DNA of 21,881 nucleotides. Source: a virus. The notes under the pieces were generated by a model, which ran no database searches, was not told the DNA's origin, and saw nothing but the letters and a program-made list of their open reading frames with translations. Shown here piece after piece: positions 1 through 6,749 of the stretch. Made by a program: the position numbers and the translations under genes. The stretch spans positions 1 to 21,881 of the IMG/VR virus record IMGVR_UViG_3300027733_000229. One strand, 5' to 3'. How positions within the stretch are numbered: position 1 is the stretch's first letter; every line of letters begins with the position of its first letter.

Positions 1-154
1 AGTATTTTTCAATTTTTACAAAATCATTTTCTGTGAAATTTTCATCTTTACACTTTAAAGAATTCATATAATTCATTGTTAAATTTAAATTTGCTGTACA
101 CTTTTTACCTCTGTAGTTAAAAACTACAATTTTTCGCAAACAGTTATTTAACAT
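1..154 (-). CDS. Partial small protein, C-terminus beyond window edge
   Basis: An ATG at 154 opens a frame that stays open for 51 codons to the left edge. The visible part begins MLNNCLRKIVVFNYRGKK and contains several Lys and Asn residues. It overlaps the end of the preceding gene (stop at 144) by 11 bases, the dense packing seen throughout this block. I do not recognise a family. The frame could still be a chance opening because only the start is visible. Confidence 0.5.
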   Translation of the reverse strand, partial: MLNNCLRKIVVFNYRGKKCTANLNLTMNYMNSLKCKDENFTENDFVKIEKY

Positions 155-503
155 TGTCTGAATCTTGCACATAAGTTAATTCTTCCCAATTTGTATCTTC
201 TGGCAATATTTCTACGTTTACTCCAGCTTCTTTGGATTTGTTAATAATGTCCTGTAAAACTCCGTGACCATATATAGTAGCACCATAACGGTTTTCGTTG
301 CAAGAATAAACAGAACCAGAATAACCTTCAAACAAATAGAAATTTCCTTCTTTTGTGACTTTTGTAATTCCGCTATTCAGCTTCCATGAATCTCCGTCCA
401 AATATCCACCGTGCCAACAAGCAAATACTTTATAGGTCAAAGGAAATTCTTTTCCTTCGATTTTAACAACTAGCCATTTATCGGGAATGTATTCTTTATT
501 CAT
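144..503 (-). CDS. Hypothetical phage protein, 119 aa
   Basis: The gene encodes a soluble 119-residue protein starting MNKEYIPDKWLVV. It is rich in Gly, Tyr and Trp in the middle (HGGYLDGDSW, EGYSGSVYSC), which suggests a compact beta-rich domain, and has an acidic tail. No signal peptide, membrane segment or catalytic motif is visible. The start lies just inside the end of the 59-aa gene upstream (stop codon at 498-496), so the two are probably co-translated. Function unknown. Confidence 0.8.
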   Translation of the reverse strand: MNKEYIPDKWLVVKIEGKEFPLTYKVFACWHGGYLDGDSWKLNSGITKVTKEGNFYLFEGYSGSVYSCNENRYGATIYGHGVLQDIINKSKEAGVNVEILPEDTNWEELTYVQDSDNVK

Positions 504-675
504 TTAATGATGATTCTTCCAATGCTCTTTTCGCAACATTTTTATACCATTCGACAGTGTTAAATGGTTCCTTATCAGAAGGAGCAATAACAATTTCATT
601 TAATATTTCCCGAAGATAAAAGTATTGTTTACAAACTTCTACAATTTGTTTTTCCCAATATTCTACATCATTCAT
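496..675 (-). CDS. Small hypothetical protein, 59 aa
   Basis: A short frame running MNDVEYWEKQIVEVC to ALEESSLNE fills the space between its neighbours. Its ATG overlaps the TGA of the upstream 62-aa gene in an ATGA arrangement, and its stop lies next to the following ATG at 503. The composition (Trp, Tyr, Lys, Glu; mostly helical) looks like a real small protein, and the context leaves no other explanation for these 170 bases. Function unknown. Confidence 0.65.
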   Translation of the reverse strand: MNDVEYWEKQIVEVCKQYFYLREILNEIVIAPSDKEPFNTVEWYKNVAKRALEESSLNE

Positions 676-860
676 GAATTTACTTTTTTAATTTCTCTCA
701 AACCGTTATTATAAAGTTCCATCAATGCATTATCTCCAGTCATAGCACCAATGTCTTGAATTGTATTAGTATTTGTTTTTGCTTCATGCAATTTATCTCC
801 GACTTCATTAGAAATTGTCAGAGTTATATTATAGTTTTCGTTTATTGTTTCTATTTTCAT
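672..860 (-). CDS. Small hypothetical protein, 62 aa
   Basis: The protein starts MKIETINENYNITLTIS and ends REIKKVNS. The N-terminal half alternates hydrophobic and polar residues like beta strands, and the C-terminal half looks helical. There is no obvious Shine-Dalgarno sequence; the ATG follows an AT-rich stretch four bases after the stop of the 77-aa gene. Its own stop overlaps the next ATG. No family recognised. Confidence 0.7.
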   Translation of the reverse strand: MKIETINENYNITLTISNEVGDKLHEAKTNTNTIQDIGAMTGDNALMELYNNGLREIKKVNS

Positions 861-864
861 AATT

Positions 865-1098
865 TCAATTTTCTAAAATATCAAACCAAGTTAGTTCTAC
901 TTCCTCGTTTGTTTCTTCTAGTATAACACCAGTTGAAGAAGAAGCAACGTTAATTTTCTTTACTGTATAAACCTGTCCAGAGACTAGCTTCTTTGCATTC
1001 TCAATTCTATTTGTAAACCAATGCATGGTAGATTCTCTAAACATAATCTTGTCTCCAACTTTGGTATTTTGGTATGTTGCGTATTTTTTAGGTATCAT
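865..1098 (-). CDS. Small conserved-looking phage protein, 77 aa (possible SH3/KOW-like fold)
   Basis: The protein starts MIPKKYATYQNTKVGDKIMF and ends LTWFDILEN. The pattern VGDKIMF, then SGQVYTVKKI, then GVILEETNEEVELTWF resembles short beta-barrel proteins in which a 'GD' turn precedes repeated strands. That fold assignment is an inference from the pattern. The ATG overlaps the stop of a candidate 26-aa gene upstream in an ATGA arrangement. Function unknown. Confidence 0.75.
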   Translation of the reverse strand: MIPKKYATYQNTKVGDKIMFRESTMHWFTNRIENAKKLVSGQVYTVKKINVASSSTGVILEETNEEVELTWFDILEN

Positions 1099-1175
1099 TT
1101 TAAAATATGTCCTCTAAAGGTGTATCTAATTTCTGGAGTTACTACGCTTGTTAATGTTTCTATTTCTGTATTCAT
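1095..1175 (-). CDS. Candidate micro-gene, 26 aa
   Basis: The frame begins MNTEIETLTSVVTPEIRYTF and ends GHILK, then a TGA that overlaps the ATG of the 77-aa gene (AAAATGATACC). The overlap geometry matches the other coupled genes here, which is the main support. At 26 codons it could be chance, and a competing 27-aa frame starts slightly upstream. Otherwise the 120 bases between 1098 and 1220 contain no gene. Confidence 0.4.
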   Translation of the reverse strand: MNTEIETLTSVVTPEIRYTFRGHILK

Positions 1176-1219
1176 TTGTAATAAAATATCTTATTGTTTC
1201 AGCTTTCATATTTAAAGTT

Positions 1220-1687
1220 TCAAGACATTCTACTATAAGTTTTAATGTCTACTGCATTGTTTTTATATTCATAGCAATGTTGATAACCAAAAGCTCCATT
1301 ATAAATTCTTTTTATCTTACCATCATCATATTTTTCTACTTGCAAAATTGTAAATGTTTTAAAAGCATCATCCCAAGAAACTTTTTGTTTAATAAACATC
1401 CCAATACTTTTAAACATAGTATGTCCAAATCTAATAATTAAAGCATCATCAACATCAATTTTATAAAAATTTAATAGCCTACCATCTTGAGAATAAAGTG
1501 TTTTATTAGGCCATCCCAACGCATGATCTAAATTGTTATAAATTTCATACAAATCATCTCTTATGACATCAAAGAAGTTTTTATTATCCAATTTTGATTT
1601 ATCGATAAGAATTTTTTGCCCTTCATTATATTCATCATAAGATAAAAACCAACAATTTTTAGTATCAATTTTATCTATATTTCTCAT
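1220..1687 (-). CDS. Hypothetical protein, 155 aa
   Basis: The protein starts MRNIDKIDTKNCWFLSYDEY. It is soluble, mixed alpha/beta and rich in aromatics (Tyr, Phe, Trp), with a Tyr-rich segment near the C-terminus (YNGAFGYQHCYEYK). No membrane segment or known catalytic motif is visible. The gene sits alone between short spacers rather than overlapping its neighbours. I do not recognise the family. Confidence 0.75.
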   Translation of the reverse strand: MRNIDKIDTKNCWFLSYDEYNEGQKILIDKSKLDNKNFFDVIRDDLYEIYNNLDHALGWPNKTLYSQDGRLLNFYKIDVDDALIIRFGHTMFKSIGMFIKQKVSWDDAFKTFTILQVEKYDDGKIKRIYNGAFGYQHCYEYKNNAVDIKTYSRMS

Positions 1688-1712
1688 ACTTTTTCTTCAA
1701 ACTCATATTCAT

Positions 1713-1994
1713 TTAGTTTATTTCTTTTTTAAGTTGTGCTATCTCTTCTTTAAGTTTTTTGTTCTCAAGAATAAGATCTGAAATGACATCATGTTGAGCT
1801 ATAACAACAGGGTTTTTAGTATGTTTTTTAAAAGAACCTGACCTTACAAGTTTATCCAAAGTTTCTTCCGTATACTCACTAACCAAATGTCCTTTGTCTT
1901 TAAACTTTTTCATCGCTGATAAATAGAATTTTTTGCTTTCTTCACTGTAAACAAAAAATTCCCCATCATGAATTCTTTCGTAAAATGTATTCAT
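1713..1994 (-). CDS. Hypothetical protein with C-terminal coiled coil, 93 aa
   Basis: The protein starts MNTFYERIHDGEFFVYSEES. A globular N-terminal part is followed by a C-terminal coiled coil (LILENKKLKEEIAQLKKEIN) with leucine/isoleucine spacing typical of a short zipper, so it may dimerise. Its ATG overlaps the TGA of the YopX-like gene (ATGA), indicating translational coupling. Function unknown. Confidence 0.75.
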   Translation of the reverse strand: MNTFYERIHDGEFFVYSEESKKFYLSAMKKFKDKGHLVSEYTEETLDKLVRSGSFKKHTKNPVVIAQHDVISDLILENKKLKEEIAQLKKEIN

Positions 1995-2377
1995 ATGAGT
2001 TCGGGGTGTTCGAATTTATTCCCAATTACTTTTACTCCACAGTTATAAATGTCTTTAGAAAGATCGTGCAGCCACATATGAGCCAGTGTTCCCTCAAATG
2101 ACATTGCTTTAGCCAAAAGCAAATAAGCTCCATTTGCATACGATACAATTGCGGTATATTTTTGAGAATCTTTGTTTGTTAAACGTCTTTCATATTCTAA
2201 AATATCCCCTTCCCAAATCTCTTTACCATTACAATCTTTCATGTCTGTATATTGGGAAGGAACTAAAATCCTCCATTCTCTCTCATCAAACAATTCATCA
2301 ACAAGCCCATTGTATTTGTATTGTTGTACAAATGCTTTTCCTTGCGGACTCCAGAAACGAAACTTTATAGTTCTCAT
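1991..2377 (-). CDS. YopX-family phage protein
   Basis: I place the start at 2377 because this ATG overlaps the TGA of the 61-aa gene upstream (ATGA) and gives the typical YopX opening MRTIKFRFWSPQG. A longer reading from 2416 would only add a non-conserved leader. The family pattern is clear: an N-terminal 'IKFRxW', a central 'QYTDMKDCNGKEIWEGDIL' stretch matching the family's QYTGLKDKNGxxIYEGDI, and a C-terminal 'VIGNKFEHPELI' matching IGNIYENPELL. YopX proteins are common in phages and mobile elements but have no established biochemical role. About 128 residues from this start, within the usual length. Confidence 0.85.
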   Translation of the reverse strand: MRTIKFRFWSPQGKAFVQQYKYNGLVDELFDEREWRILVPSQYTDMKDCNGKEIWEGDILEYERRLTNKDSQKYTAIVSYANGAYLLLAKAMSFEGTLAHMWLHDLSKDIYNCGVKVIGNKFEHPELI

Positions 2378-2559
2378 CTTGATTCTATAAGAATTCGGAT
2401 TTGTTCTGGTGTCCAATTCTTTTCAACAGCTTCTTTGACAAGTTCTGCTCTCTTGTTTTTATCGTCTCTTTCTAATTTAGACATATAACAAATTGTAAAT
2501 AGAATAGCAACAAATATAATTGCCATAAATACAAAAAAGGGATCAATTTTTTCTTTCAT
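2374..2559 (-). CDS. Small membrane protein, 61 aa
   Basis: The protein starts MKEKIDPFFVFMAIIFVAIL. One hydrophobic membrane span covers about residues 8-26 and is followed by a charged cytoplasm-type tail with Lys and Glu (AELVKEAVEKNWTPEQIRIL). It has the look of a phage inner-membrane accessory protein. It overlaps the YopX gene by ATGA. Function unknown. Confidence 0.7.
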   Translation of the reverse strand: MKEKIDPFFVFMAIIFVAILFTICYMSKLERDDKNKRAELVKEAVEKNWTPEQIRILIESR

Positions 2560-2561
2560 AA

Positions 2562-2828
2562 TTATTTTTTAATAAAATTTCTGTAATTTTTTCCAAGAGT
2601 TTGTACGTAATGAGCAAAGTCATCAATTTCGTCAACTTCATTGTTTGTATTATAAATGTAATCGAAAAGATATTCTTCTCCTTCTTCGGTTAATTTTAAT
2701 CCTTTAGACAATCTTTGAAAATAATCTTCTTGAACGTCTTGGAGTTTTTTGAAGAACTCTTTAACTTCATGGATTGCGTCTTCTGGATGTTTTCCTTCTG
2801 GTGTGTATGGTTGTGTATAATCACTCAT
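2562..2828 (-). CDS. Hypothetical acidic helical protein, about 88 aa
   Basis: Two starts are possible: ATG at 2837 (MKIMSDY) or at 2828 (MSDYTQPYTPEGK). I prefer 2828 because it gives a short overlap with the upstream gene, whose stop is at 2821, but the choice is not firm. The protein is acidic and mostly helical (HPEDAIHEVKEFFKKLQDVQ, EVDEIDDFAHYVQ). No family recognised. Confidence 0.7.
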   Translation of the reverse strand: MSDYTQPYTPEGKHPEDAIHEVKEFFKKLQDVQEDYFQRLSKGLKLTEEGEEYLFDYIYNTNNEVDEIDDFAHYVQTLGKNYRNFIKK

Positions 2829-3093
2829 GATCTTCAATTGTATATGTTGTTTTTATTTTTACAAGCTCAAATTCTAAAAAATTTTCATTGCCATAATTTG
2901 GGGTATTGTTAAATGCACTTCTTTTTAAGAACAATTCCAAATAATTTTTATTTCCTACAATTAAACAATCTTTAAAATCTACCAATTCTATTATTGTTAC
3001 GGTTAATTCCAAATCATCATTTCCAAAACTAACCCATTTATGTGTAGGTTTATGAAAAATTGCGTACTTGTATTCTTCAAATGTTTCATTCAT
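2821..3093 (-). CDS. Hypothetical protein, 90 aa
   Basis: The protein starts MNETFEEYKYAIFHKPTHKW. The strand-like pattern (LTVTIIELVDFKDCLIVGN, then FELVKIKTTYTIED) suggests a small beta-rich domain. It overlaps the phosphoesterase gene upstream by 8 bases and the next gene by a few bases. No membrane segment, no recognised motif. Confidence 0.7.
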   Translation of the reverse strand: MNETFEEYKYAIFHKPTHKWVSFGNDDLELTVTIIELVDFKDCLIVGNKNYLELFLKRSAFNNTPNYGNENFLEFELVKIKTTYTIEDHE

Positions 3094-3748
3094 AATTTTT
3101 TAATTCTATATTTCCTCTATCATCTATCAAAGCGTAGGTGATCGGTAAATCACATTGGGAACCTAAATTAACACATTCTATACCTCCTACATAATACTGT
3201 TTAGGAACGTGTGTGTGACCAAAACAAACTGCATCATATTTGTTATTGTAACAATACTGAGCAATTCTTACGGTCAAATCGTGTGCTGCTCCGTGCCATG
3301 TTTTGATTTTGGTTTTAAGTTTTCTTGTGAGTTTTTGTTTTTTGTCGATCTTTTGTAGGATATAATATATACCAGAAGCTAGTTCAGTCAATAAAGGTTT
3401 TGTGGTAATAAAGAAATCAAATTTGTCTCCATGAGTAAACAAAATTCTTTTCTTATTAATTTCTTGTGCATATTCATCTACAAATTCAAATCCAAGAAGT
3501 GCTGAAATGGTTTCCAAATCTTTATCGTGGTTTCCTTTAATGAAGATACATTTCTTATCTTTGGATATTCTTCTTAATGTAGAAAGAACCTTCCATTGTT
3601 TCTTACAAAGTCTATGAATATTATAACTATCCAACAAGTCTCCACATATCACAAGAGTATCGTATGTTTCATTTTCTAGTAAATGAAGAGTCAAACTTGC
3701 TTGACATATTGGACTACCTAAATGTAGGTCAGATAATGCTAGAATCAT
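3086..3748 (-). CDS. Calcineurin-like metallophosphoesterase (LpxH-like fold)
   Basis: I place the start at 3748 (MILALSDLHLGSP) because this ATG overlaps the TGA of the upstream gene at 3747-3745 (ATGA); a start at 3793 would add 15 residues with no family support. From 3748 the protein is 220 aa. All metal-binding motifs of the superfamily are present in order: DLH at 7-9, GDLLD near 36, GNHD near 72-75, HGD near 106-108 and GHTH at 177-180. The overall layout resembles UDP-2,3-diacylglucosamine hydrolase-type enzymes, which cleave phosphoester or pyrophosphate bonds with two metal ions. In a phage the substrate could be a nucleotide, nucleic acid or envelope precursor; the sequence does not tell. 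A basic stretch (KKQKLTRKLKTKIKTW) in the middle could contact nucleic acid. Confidence 0.85.
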   Translation of the reverse strand: MILALSDLHLGSPICQASLTLHLLENETYDTLVICGDLLDSYNIHRLCKKQWKVLSTLRRISKDKKCIFIKGNHDKDLETISALLGFEFVDEYAQEINKKRILFTHGDKFDFFITTKPLLTELASGIYYILQKIDKKQKLTRKLKTKIKTWHGAAHDLTVRIAQYCYNNKYDAVCFGHTHVPKQYYVGGIECVNLGSQCDLPITYALIDDRGNIELKNYE

Positions 3749-4014
3749 ATATTCCAAGTTGTGGTGCAAATTGTATCGCCACATTGTTCGCATTCATGAT
3801 CATCATATTCATAGTCGTCATATTGGAACAATTCAACAACGCTTTCAAATTGAATAGTGTTTTCTTTAATTCCTTCTTTTATCTTTCCTAGTAAATAATC
3901 TAAAATCTCTTCTTGTTTTTCTGATGAAATATCAGATATGGGTTCTTCGTTTACATAAAACCCAAAGGCGGTACAACCAGTTACTTGTTCGATTTTGTAT
4001 TTAGTTTTTTCCAT
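3745..4014 (-). CDS. Hypothetical protein with C-terminal Cys motif, 89 aa
   Basis: The protein starts MEKTKYKIEQVTGCTAFGFY. A helical, acidic middle part leads to a C-terminal motif with three cysteines (CEQCGDTICTTTWNI) preceded by Asp/Glu/Tyr/His-rich sequence (DDYEYDDHE). The CxxC followed by another Cys and the nearby His suggest a small zinc-binding knuckle (inference). It is coupled to the phosphoesterase gene through ATGA. Function unknown. Confidence 0.7.
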   Translation of the reverse strand: MEKTKYKIEQVTGCTAFGFYVNEEPISDISSEKQEEILDYLLGKIKEGIKENTIQFESVVELFQYDDYEYDDHECEQCGDTICTTTWNI

Positions 4015-4174
4015 GTTTTTCGATAATTTCTTTTTCTACAATTTTTTCTAGTTCTTGCATGTCTAATTTGTTTTCTGTCTGTATATAAGAACCAAAAACA
4101 AAAGCCGATAATATCAATAAAAGAATAACCAAAAAGAATAAAATTTTTTCAAGAATTTCCGTTATATTCTTCAT
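4001..4174 (-). CDS. Small single-span membrane protein, about 57 aa
   Basis: I prefer the ATG at 4174 (MKNITEILEKILFFLV) over 4219 because it shortens the overlap with the upstream gene and puts the membrane span near the N-terminus. One strongly hydrophobic segment (about residues 11-29, ILFFLVILLLILSAFVFGSY) is followed by a charged tail (ELEKIVEKEIIEKHGKN). It overlaps the next gene by 14 bases. Function unknown; a membrane anchor or holin-like role is possible but unsupported. Confidence 0.65.
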   Translation of the reverse strand: MKNITEILEKILFFLVILLLILSAFVFGSYIQTENKLDMQELEKIVEKEIIEKHGKN

Positions 4175-4619
4175 AATCTTTTGCTCCTTCTGCTGCTTCT
4201 TTATATAAAGAAGGACCAATTACAACCAAAGGATCTACTTTGGCTAATTCATATACATGAAGAACCGTACCATAAAGTTTTCTAGATAACTTTTTAAGTT
4301 CATCATTTTGTACAAGAACTTCTGCCAATTTCATACGTAGTTCTACTGCGTTATTGTGTTCTTCTCTTCCATCTTCTCCAATTACTCTAAGCTGTTCTTC
4401 CAACTTTTGATTAAGCATTCCAACGGGTTCGCATGTATAGCAACATCCTTGAAATCCGTTTATGAAATTTTCTTTTTGTTTTTCTAAAAGAAATCTGCCG
4501 TATCTTTTAATCGCTTCGTTTGTATAGTAATCTAATTTTTCTAAACATCCATCAGCAGATAATCCACTTTCGTAAAAAGCGGCTTCTTCAAGTTGTTCCA
4601 AGTTCTTCGTTGTCGTCAT
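4149..4619 (-). CDS. Hypothetical phage protein, about 156 aa
   Basis: The start at 4619 (MTTTKNLEQLEEAAFYESG) is supported by a strong Shine-Dalgarno sequence (AAGGAG seven bases upstream), one of the few clear ones in this block; the ATG at 4670 lacks this. The protein is helical, with a Cys cluster (GCCYTCEP) in the middle, followed by a long helical stretch that may be a coiled coil. The layout (a family with 'LDYYTNEAIKRYGRFLLEK') looks like a conserved phage hypothetical. Function unknown. Confidence 0.75.
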   Translation of the reverse strand: MTTTKNLEQLEEAAFYESGLSADGCLEKLDYYTNEAIKRYGRFLLEKQKENFINGFQGCCYTCEPVGMLNQKLEEQLRVIGEDGREEHNNAVELRMKLAEVLVQNDELKKLSRKLYGTVLHVYELAKVDPLVVIGPSLYKEAAEGAKDYEEYNGNS

Positions 4620-5097
4620 TTTTTTCTCCTTTTGCGTCTTTCTCTTTCCAGTATGCTTCGGTTGATTCATTACAAGCTACATAACCTAGCTTTCTTGCTT
4701 CTTCATAAGATAGTGTCATATACCATCCACCTTTTTTACACACTTCTCCATGTTTACCTGACATCTCGCATGTTCTAGCGGATTCTGCTTCTGCTTGATT
4801 AATAATGTCATCGATAATATCCCATTCTATTTTTGTTCCTCCCTCTCCACTATAATAAAAACGGAGCGTTGACATTTTCTCCTTAATCTGAGTTGCAACA
4901 ACTTGTATCTCTGTACCATTCTTCGAACAAATATCACAAAAATATTGAAGTTTCTCCATACACTTATCGAGAAGATTATACCAGCCTGACTCCGTATCTA
5001 CGCCCCAAGCCATACAAGTTTGCATTGGGTCACCCTTATAATCTCTGAGGATTTTAGGATACTTTTTAACAAGTTCAATTTCTAATTCTTTTTTCAT
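4588..5097 (-). CDS. Conserved phage hypothetical protein, about 169 aa
   Basis: I place the start at 5097 (MKKELEIELVKKYPKIL), which avoids a long overlap with the upstream gene and gives the opening usual for this family. The features I recognise are 'MAWGVDTESGWYNLLDKCM' and 'VVATQIKEKMSTLRFYYSG', a pattern seen in many uncharacterised phage proteins. Several cysteines (QYFCDICSK, RTCEMSGKHGEVC) suggest metal binding: a CxxC pair, then a later Cys-x-Met-Ser-Gly segment. Acidic tail. No known function. Confidence 0.75.
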   Translation of the reverse strand: MKKELEIELVKKYPKILRDYKGDPMQTCMAWGVDTESGWYNLLDKCMEKLQYFCDICSKNGTEIQVVATQIKEKMSTLRFYYSGEGGTKIEWDIIDDIINQAEAESARTCEMSGKHGEVCKKGGWYMTLSYEEARKLGYVACNESTEAYWKEKDAKGEKNDDNEELGTT

Positions 5098-5134
5098 ATG
5101 TTTGATATTATTATATTTTAAGAGAATGTCAATA

Positions 5135-5410
5135 TTATTTTTCCCAGCACCAATTTTTATAATCCCAATGTCTGGAATCATAAATTATCAGTCCCGCTTC
5201 AAACCCCAAAAAATTTAGATTTATACCCAACCCGCCATGATCTTTCGCAATTGGACAAAAATCTAATTCAAATTGAAAAATGTTATCCCCCGAATAAAAT
5301 GTTTCAAATTCCACATTTTTATATTTGGAAATTTGTTTGTAAAATGAAAAATACTTTTCAAACTCTTTTCTTGGTTTGCAAAAGTTTCTTAATGTAAAAT
5401 TAAAATACAT
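5135..5410 (-). CDS. Hypothetical protein, about 91 aa
   Basis: I prefer the start at 5410 (MYFNFTLRNFCKPRKEFEKY), which overlaps the preceding gene (stop at 5400) by 11 bases; the ATG at 5482 would overlap it by more than 80. The protein is rich in Phe and Tyr and has a strand-rich C-terminal half (FQFELDFCPIAKDHGGLGIN, FEAGLIIYDSRHWDY). No known motif. Confidence 0.65.
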   Translation of the reverse strand: MYFNFTLRNFCKPRKEFEKYFSFYKQISKYKNVEFETFYSGDNIFQFELDFCPIAKDHGGLGINLNFLGFEAGLIIYDSRHWDYKNWCWEK

Positions 5411-5627
5411 AGTTTTTTCTTGATAGTAAAATTGCTTTATTTTTAAATAATTCTGCTTCCCTACAATCGTCATATTCTCCATAGTACCATTCTCTTTTAA
5501 ATGGACCGCATACTTCTATTTGTTTTGTACCAATAGGAACAGCATACCCACCTTCGTAACCATCTACGAGTACTAGTGTTTCTGGATCTATTTTTCGTAA
5601 TACTTCAATTAGTTCTTTAGCTTTCAT
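5400..5627 (-). CDS. Small conserved-looking phage protein, 75 aa
   Basis: The protein starts MKAKELIEVLRKIDPETLVL. The pattern 'ELIEVLRKIDPETLVLVDGYEGGY' is typical of a widespread family of short phage and bacterial proteins of unknown role, in which a helix leads to a strand ending 'DGYEGG'. It overlaps the RNA ligase gene upstream by 11 bases. No catalytic motif visible. Confidence 0.75.
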   Translation of the reverse strand: MKAKELIEVLRKIDPETLVLVDGYEGGYAVPIGTKQIEVCGPFKREWYYGEYDDCREAELFKNKAILLSRKNYVF

Positions 5628-6696
5628 AATTTTGATTTATAAGTTTTGTCCATTGTTCTTTTGTTATTATTTTACCATCTAAAATACAAAATACAAATGA
5701 AGAATTTTCTTGGAAATTTCTTTTGATCATTTCCGCTTGTTCTTTTCTTGTTTCTACTGTTCTTATATCATGCACTACTTCTAAGATATGATCAATATAT
5801 TTTTTTGATTTCTCTCCTGCTTCGCAAATTTTTTTTAATTCATCCTTTAATTGAACTGCAATCTCATAATCAAATTCTGTTTCAATTGTTTTATAAAAAT
5901 TATCATAAGATGGCATTTCCTTTTCTATATAAAAATCAATAAGGTTCTTGGTAGAATTAAGTTGGGATTTAATTTTATGTAGAAGAAGATAACGATCAGA
6001 CTTGGTTTTTTTGAGTATCTGCCCATTATTACCGTAAATTACAATTCCTTCCCCTTTTTTCCATTGATTAACCGATTCAATCATAGAATAAAGTGAATTA
6101 AACCGATATCGAATAGGTCTTTCTATTTTCCAATCAGTAGCAAATATATCTAAATCGTTTTGTAATACATAGGAATAATCATCATGTTTTATCACACCCG
6201 TAAGCCAAATTGTTGGTTCTTCTGCTTCTCTTTCAACTATAATGTTTTTAGGAGAATACCATTCGCAAACAATTGAATATTTCTCGTTATTCAAAATATT
6301 ATTATCAAAAATTAAAGGATATTTTTGCTTCAAAAAAGAAATTTCATCACCATTATCTAATATAGTTGCATCATGAGTTCCTCTTGTTCTAACAATTAAT
6401 TCTCCTTTAAATTTTGAAACAATCAGAGTCGATCCATCTAGTTTGTGAACAAACTCAATATCAGAATCAGTATCGAGTGGTTCAAAATCTAATTGTTCTC
6501 CGAGATTTGTGAATTTTTTCCATGAGGCACTAACCAATTTTCCATCTTTAGTCCAAATAGAAGAACGGAATATTTTATTCTCATCATTCCATTTAATATC
6601 ATGTTTAATAGGAAATATTAGTACACACTCAGTATTTCCAATAACACAATCTCTGATACAAAATTCTTCCAAAGAAGGGAAATTTTTAATATTCAT
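5617..6696 (-). CDS. RNA ligase, T4 Rnl1-like
   Basis: This 359-residue enzyme carries the nucleotidyltransferase motifs of ATP-dependent RNA ligases. Motif I is KLDGS at 85-89, with Lys85 as the predicted AMP-accepting residue. A 'KKFTNLGE' segment at about 60-67 matches the KFFN-x-GE block upstream of motif I. Motif III-like 'SIVCEWYSP' lies near 141-149, motif IV is EGIVIY at 216-221, and motif V is ILKKTKSDRY at 227-236. The C-terminal third is helical, as expected for Rnl1-type ligases with a tRNA-recognition domain. Such enzymes join 5'-phosphate and 3'-hydroxyl RNA ends, classically repairing tRNAs cut by host anticodon nucleases. Here it is one of two ligases in the window. It begins the minus-strand block just left of the homing endonuclease. 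No kinase/phosphatase partner is visible within the window. Confidence 0.88.
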   Translation of the reverse strand: MNIKNFPSLEEFCIRDCVIGNTECVLIFPIKHDIKWNDENKIFRSSIWTKDGKLVSASWKKFTNLGEQLDFEPLDTDSDIEFVHKLDGSTLIVSKFKGELIVRTRGTHDATILDNGDEISFLKQKYPLIFDNNILNNEKYSIVCEWYSPKNIIVEREAEEPTIWLTGVIKHDDYSYVLQNDLDIFATDWKIERPIRYRFNSLYSMIESVNQWKKGEGIVIYGNNGQILKKTKSDRYLLLHKIKSQLNSTKNLIDFYIEKEMPSYDNFYKTIETEFDYEIAVQLKDELKKICEAGEKSKKYIDHILEVVHDIRTVETRKEQAEMIKRNFQENSSFVFCILDGKIITKEQWTKLINQNYES

Positions 6697-6736
6697 TAAT
6701 TTTTCATTTAAATTGAGTATATTTTAACATCCGAAA

Positions 6737-6744
6737 GATAAATA
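6737..6744 (+). promoter_or_regulatory. T4-late-promoter-like octamer before homing endonuclease
   Basis: GATAAATA matches seven of eight bases of the T4 late promoter consensus TATAAATA and ends five bases before the ATG of the endonuclease. The same arrangement occurs at five other starts in this window. The genome is AT-rich, so one match alone means little. Confidence 0.4.
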
Positions 6745-6749
6745 TATAC